Part shown: piece after piece, positions 60,706 to 64,000 of the stretch | Position numbering within the stretch: position 1 is the stretch's first letter | Layout: the number at the start of each line of letters is the position of its first letter | Source of the DNA: Buchananella sp. 14KM1171 | GTDB lineage: Bacteria > Actinomycetota > Actinomycetes > Actinomycetales > Actinomycetaceae | Assembly: GCF_041380365.1 (NCBI RefSeq) | Contig: NZ_CP159981.1 | Coordinates: 1,674,001-1,738,000 of the forward strand | Direction of reading: 5' to 3' | Length of the DNA stretch: 64,000 nucleotides | Program-made: the position numbers and the translations under genes | Notes under the pieces: model-generated | The model's database searches: none | What the model was told of the DNA's origin: nothing | The model's input: the letters and a program-made list of their open reading frames with translations, nothing else

Positions 60706-62130
60706 ATGGAAGGTTCCATTTTTTCAAGAATGTGGCCCTCGCAGTTGCTGCGTCCCACACGAACCGCTACCCAGCTCTCGCAAGAGCCCGTGCCCGTGGA
60801 GGGCATGGAGCGGCCCAACGGCAATCCCGACGAATCGGTGGCCTGGGGGCTGCGCGTGGCGTCGGCCTGGTCGATCCGGGGCCTGACCTTCCTGGCCGGA
60901 CTCCTGGTGGTTGGGTGGGCGATCTCCAAGATCTCCGTCATCGTCATCCCGCTGACGGTGGCGATGCTGCTGACCGCCCTCATGGAGCCCTTCGCGCGCA
61001 TGCTGCGCAAGCGCGCCAAGTTCAGCCGTGGCCTGGCCGCGCTAGCCTCCGTGCTGGCGCTGCTGGGAATGATCGGCGGCCTGATGACGGTGGCCAGCGC
61101 CCAGATCGTCAACGACTTCGGGCAGGTGGCAGACCGGGCCGAGGCCGGCTTCTACACGCTGCTGGCGTGGCTGCGGGAGGACCCGTGGGGCATCGACTCC
61201 GGGCGCCTGACCACCTACCTCTTCGAGATCTGGCAGCAGGTGCAGGCGTTCTTCAAGAACAACACCTCCTCCATCGCCTCCGGCGCCCTGGTGGGAGTCT
61301 CCAGCATCACCAACTTCGCCGCCGGCGCGCTGATCGCCCTGTTTCTCATGTTCTTCTTCCTCAAGGAGGGACGCAGCATCTGGTTCTGGGTACTGCTGCT
61401 GCTCCCGCCGGGCGCCCGCCACACCGCCAACGAGGCCGGCATCCGCGGCTGGGTCACCCTGGGGGCGTACGCCAGAACCCAGGTGCTAGTGGCCTTCGTG
61501 GACGCGGTGGGAATCGCGCTCGGCGCCCTGTTCCTGGGCATCCCCATGTGGCTGCCCATCGGCATCCTGGTGTTCGTCGGCTCCTTCGTGCCCATGGTGG
61601 GCGCGTTCTTCACGGGCGCGATAGCCGTGCTGGTGGCGTTGGTGGACCAGGGCCCCACCACCGCGCTGGTGATGATGCTGATCGTCCTGGCGGTGCAGAA
61701 CATCGAGGGCAACCTGCTCCAGCCCTTCCTCATGGGCAACGCGGTCTCCCTGCACCCGGTGGCGGTGCTGCTGGCGGTGGCCGCCGGCACCTACCTGTGG
61801 GGGATCGTCGGGGCGCTGTTCGTGGTGCCCGTGGTGGCCTTCCTGAATACCTCACTCATGTACCTGGGCGGCTTCGACAAGTTCCCGGCACTGCGCACCG
61901 ACCCGGATCGGCCCGGTGGGCCGCCCGGGGCGCTGGACGAGTACCTGGCCGCCCCCTTCAGCGTGAAGAAGCGCGGCGGGGCTGCTCCCGTGCGGCGCGA
62001 GCCCGTGGGCAAGCCGAAGAACGGTGGGGCTGCCAAGGCGAGCCGAGAGGAGCAGGCGCCAGACCATGAAGAAGCCCAGGTGGCCGCCGCAGGCAGCGGC
62101 GGGCCCGAGAGCGGCTCGGTGGCGGAGTAG
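60706..62130 (+). CDS. AI-2E family transporter
   Basis: This 474-residue polytopic membrane protein has eight predicted helices in the AI-2E (PerM-like) arrangement. A paired helix region (IRGLTFLAGLLVVGWAI) is followed by the long FGQVADRAEAGFYTLL segment outside or at the membrane. FVPMVGAFFTGAIAVLVALV and LVMMLIVLAVQNIEGNLLQPFLMG are the family's conserved C-terminal helices. Substrates vary or are unknown. Some members export autoinducer-2 and others are sodium antiporters. The C-terminal tail is basic and Ala/Glu-rich. AAGGAAGG precedes ATG 60706. Confidence 0.9.
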   Translation: MEGSIFSRMWPSQLLRPTRTATQLSQEPVPVEGMERPNGNPDESVAWGLRVASAWSIRGLTFLAGLLVVGWAISKISVIVIPLTVAMLLTALMEPFARMLRKRAKFSRGLAALASVLALLGMIGGLMTVASAQIVNDFGQVADRAEAGFYTLLAWLREDPWGIDSGRLTTYLFEIWQQVQAFFKNNTSSIASGALVGVSSITNFAAGALIALFLMFFFLKEGRSIWFWVLLLLPPGARHTANEAGIRGWVTLGAYARTQVLVAFVDAVGIALGALFLGIPMWLPIGILVFVGSFVPMVGAFFTGAIAVLVALVDQGPTTALVMMLIVLAVQNIEGNLLQPFLMGNAVSLHPVAVLLAVAAGTYLWGIVGALFVVPVVAFLNTSLMYLGGFDKFPALRTDPDRPGGPPGALDEYLAAPFSVKKRGGAAPVRREPVGKPKNGGAAKASREEQAPDHEEAQVAAAGSGGPESGSVAE

Positions 62131-62170
62131 CGGTTAGGGCGCTGTGCGCCCGGGCTGTCCCGGAAACAAG

Positions 62171-62207
62171 GGTGGTGGGGCCAGATCGAAAGATCTGGTC
62201 CCACCAC
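62171..62207. terminator. terminator between convergent genes
   Basis: GGTGGTGGGGCCAGATC pairs with GATCTGGTCCCACCACC around GAAA. It can serve the permease and greA. A CTTTC tail follows on the plus strand. Confidence 0.8.
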
Positions 62208-62246
62208 CGCTTTCGCCCCCGAGCAGCTCGGCCCGGGGGCGTTAAT

Positions 62247-62726
62247 TCAGCCCTGGTAGGGGCGAACCTCCTTGATCTCCACGGAGATCTTCTTGCCGTT
62301 CGGCGCGGTGTAGCTGACGGTCTCGCCACGCGAGCGCCCGTTGATGGCCTTGCCGAGCGGCGACTCGGGGGAGAACACGTCGATCTCCACCCCCGGGGCG
62401 GCCTCGCGCGCCCCCAGCAGGAAGGTCCTCTCCATCCCGCCGATGCTGGCCTCGATCACCATGCCGGGCTCGACCACGCCGTCGTCCGGCGGGGTTTCGC
62501 CGACCTCGGCGTTGCGCAGGATGTCCTCCAGCTGGGCGATTCGCGTCTCGTTCATCGCCTGCTCGTCCCGGGCGGCGTGGTAGCCGCCGTTCTCCTTGAG
62601 GTCACCCTCCTGACGGGCGGCCTCGATGCGGTTAGCGATCTCGACTCGCAGCACGGTCTTGGCGTGCTCAAGCTCTGCAGAGAGGCGGTCAAAGGCCTCC
62701 TGGGTGAGCCACACGGACTTGCTCAC
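62247..62726 (-). CDS. greA: transcription elongation factor GreA
   Basis: GreA rescues backtracked RNA polymerase by stimulating transcript cleavage. The 159-residue protein has the N-terminal coiled coil with the acidic tip (EGDLKENGGYHAARDEQ) and a C-terminal FKBP-like domain (SPESPLGKAINGRSRGETVSYTAPNGKKISVEI). The ATG at 62726 is preceded on its strand by AAAGGAGAC. Confidence 0.96.
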   Translation of the reverse strand: MSKSVWLTQEAFDRLSAELEHAKTVLRVEIANRIEAARQEGDLKENGGYHAARDEQAMNETRIAQLEDILRNAEVGETPPDDGVVEPGMVIEASIGGMERTFLLGAREAAPGVEIDVFSPESPLGKAINGRSRGETVSYTAPNGKKISVEIKEVRPYQG

Positions 62727-62897
62727 GATTACGTCTCCTTTTATGCGGGCTGCCCCGCAGCAGCGCTGCGGGGCAGATCAGGGCATTGCCTGAAACGGCA
62801 TAGTATCAACACGGCGCCGCTTCGCTCGCGGTATGTGGATGCGCGGATGAAATCGGCGGGCCCGTAGCTGTCCCGGACGGGGAGGCGGAGGGGCGGC

Positions 62898-63608
62898 TTA
62901 GCGGGAGCCCAGCACCGCCAGGAAAGCTGCCACGCAGTGAGTCACCCAGCCGGCCACCGTGAAGGTGTGAAAAACCTCGTGAAAACCGAACCAGCGGGGC
63001 CACAGGTCCGGCCACTTCAACGCGTAGACCAGCGCCCCGAGCGTGTAGGCGATGCCGCCGGAGAGAACCAGCCACACGATGGCCGGCCCGCCCGTCGTCC
63101 AAAACTGCGGCAAATACCAGAGGGCAACCCAGCCGAGCACCACGTAAAGGGGGGTGTAGATCCAGCGGGGGGCGTACGAGAAGAAGACGCGCCCCAGGAT
63201 TCCCACCAGCGCGCCGCCCCACACGACGGCCAGCAGGGCCTTGGCGTCGCGCGGCTCCAGCAGGGCCACGGACAGGGGCGTGTAGGTGCCGGCGATGAGC
63301 AGGAAGATGTTGGAGTGGTCCAGGCGCCGCAGGATCGCGGTGCCTACCCGGCCCCAGTTGAAGCGGTGGTAGACCGTGGAGATACCAAACAGCAGCAGAG
63401 ACGAGGCCAGGAACACCGCGCTGGCCCACTTCAGGCCGGCCGTGGGGGCGAGCGCCACCAGGACGATCGAGGCGGCCAGTGCGAGCGGAGTAGTGCCGGC
63501 GTGGATCCAGCCGCGTAGGCGTGGCTTGATCGTTTCGACGAAGCTCTCCTTGCTGAGCAGGCGGTCAGAGGAACTGCTGCGTGGGCGCGTCTTCTGCTTC
63601 GGGGCCAT
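62898..63608 (-). CDS. hemolysin III / adiponectin-receptor-like membrane protein
   Basis: This 236-residue seven-helix protein belongs to the Hly-III (PAQR-like) family. It has the zinc-site style motifs STVYHRFNW, LDHSNIFLLIAGTYTP and FGFHEVFHTFTVAGWVTHC (three His). Relatives are linked to membrane-lipid homeostasis, and haemolysis is shown for few. A good GGAGGGG ribosome site precedes the ATG. It is divergent from uppS, with two dyad sites in the gap. Confidence 0.92.
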   Translation of the reverse strand: MAPKQKTRPRSSSSDRLLSKESFVETIKPRLRGWIHAGTTPLALAASIVLVALAPTAGLKWASAVFLASSLLLFGISTVYHRFNWGRVGTAILRRLDHSNIFLLIAGTYTPLSVALLEPRDAKALLAVVWGGALVGILGRVFFSYAPRWIYTPLYVVLGWVALWYLPQFWTTGGPAIVWLVLSGGIAYTLGALVYALKWPDLWPRWFGFHEVFHTFTVAGWVTHCVAAFLAVLGSR

Positions 63609-63618
63609 CTATCCCCTC

Positions 63619-63674
63619 CTAACTTACGGTTGCGTAGGTTTAAGTTTACGACCAAGTTACGGTGGCGTAGGTTT
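63619..63674. promoter_or_regulatory. two palindromic operators upstream of hemolysin III
   Basis: AACTTACGGTTGCGTAGGTT (63621-63640) matches its own reverse complement in 16 of 20 positions. A second, similar site, AAGTTACGGTGGCGTAGGTT, lies at 63654-63673, 33 bp away. The layout AACYTACG-N4-CGTARGTT is typical of TetR-family operators. Confidence 0.55.
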
Positions 63675-63770
63675 TGGGCTTCCCCGCCCCGCCCGCGCCT
63701 CCAGGCAGCCCGCAGCCCCATGTGGTAAGAGTTTGTTTCAAGGGCCGCCGGACAAGGGAAGTAGCAGCCG

Positions 63771-64000
63771 ATGGGCGTCAAGGATCTCCTTTACCGCATT
63801 TACGTCGCTCGCCTGCGCAGGCAGCTGGCCGACGCTCCCAAGCCCGCCCACATCGGCGTGATCCTGGACGGAAACCGCCGCTGGGCCAAGCAGGTCGGCG
63901 CCGCCGCCTCCCACGGGCACCGCCAGGGCGCGGCCAACGTGTTGGAGTTCCTGGACTGGGCCGACGAGGCCGACGTCCAGGTGGTCACCCTCTGGATGCT
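63771..64000 (+). CDS. uppS: isoprenyl transferase (undecaprenyl diphosphate synthase), N-terminal part
   Basis: UppS extends farnesyl diphosphate in cis to make the polyprenyl carrier for cell-wall synthesis. The visible 76 residues include the family signature HIGVILDGNRRWAKQ with the catalytic Asp, then GHRQGAANVLEFLDWADEADVQVVTLWM. The gene runs past the window end. ATG 63771 lies downstream of AAGGGAA. Confidence 0.92.
   Translation, partial: MGVKDLLYRIYVARLRRQLADAPKPAHIGVILDGNRRWAKQVGAAASHGHRQGAANVLEFLDWADEADVQVVTLWM

Overview
The window is a contiguous piece of a high-GC Gram-positive (actinobacterial) chromosome. The evidence is frequent GTG and TTG starts, an RpfB-type resuscitation factor, an actinobacterial MetG–TatD–Rpf–KsgA–IspE gene order, a TTG-started rpoB and the typical tRNA-Trp–secE–nusG–rplK–rplA cluster. 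CWB2 cell-wall repeats and an anchored-repeat ABC transporter suggest an Actinomycetaceae-like, host-associated lineage. That genus-level guess is inference only.

Layout. 0-2.1 kb: the end of a methyltransferase and an unknown membrane-anchored protein. 2.7-15.3 kb: housekeeping genes (protein mannosyltransferase, rsmI, metG, tatD, rpf, ksgA, ispE, ABC-F). 15.4-33.4 kb: an accessory block holding an AAA/DUF4143 protein, a HAD phosphatase, a CWB2 surface protein, a six-gene operon (19.8-27.9 kb) with overlapping or closely spaced genes, and a 1,686-residue cell-wall subtilase. 33.6-36.9 kb: TetR regulator, tRNA-Gln, prs and an aminotransferase. 37.1-56.5 kb: tRNA-Trp, secE, nusG, rplK, rplA, a prepilin peptidase, a gene-free 1.4-kb repeat zone, a LuxR-type regulator, rplJ, rplL, rpoB, rpoC, rpsL, rpsG, fusA and tuf. 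56.6-64 kb: two paralogous small lipoproteins, a DUF1540 protein, msrA, an AI-2E-type permease, greA, a hemolysin-III protein and the start of uppS.

The operon at 19.8-27.9 kb is the most coherent system. Three surface or lipid-anchored proteins carry the actinobacterial 'choice-of-anchor M' repeat, and one of them is a ZnuA-like solute-binding lipoprotein with repeat material inserted into it. They are encoded with a metal-type ABC ATPase, its permease and a murein transglycosylase. A divergent surface protein also carries the repeat. A Zur/Fur-like sequence lies between the two transcription units. Every repeat keeps a GH-x-D and an H-x-H motif, so I infer a wall-spanning zinc or manganese capture chain.

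The second theme is intergenic repeats. Three elements of exactly 174 bp and two further arrays share one architecture: 20-bp units in one orientation followed by 20-bp units in the opposite orientation. A related family of hairpins of about 100-170 bp occurs four times. A 10-bp word (AACGTCG[G/T]CC) occurs at least 13 times, in intergenic DNA and in protein linkers, and its variants form inverted pairs at gene ends. I know of no description of the 20-bp inverted arrays. No rRNA gene, CRISPR array, recognisable insertion sequence, prophage or replication origin was seen.
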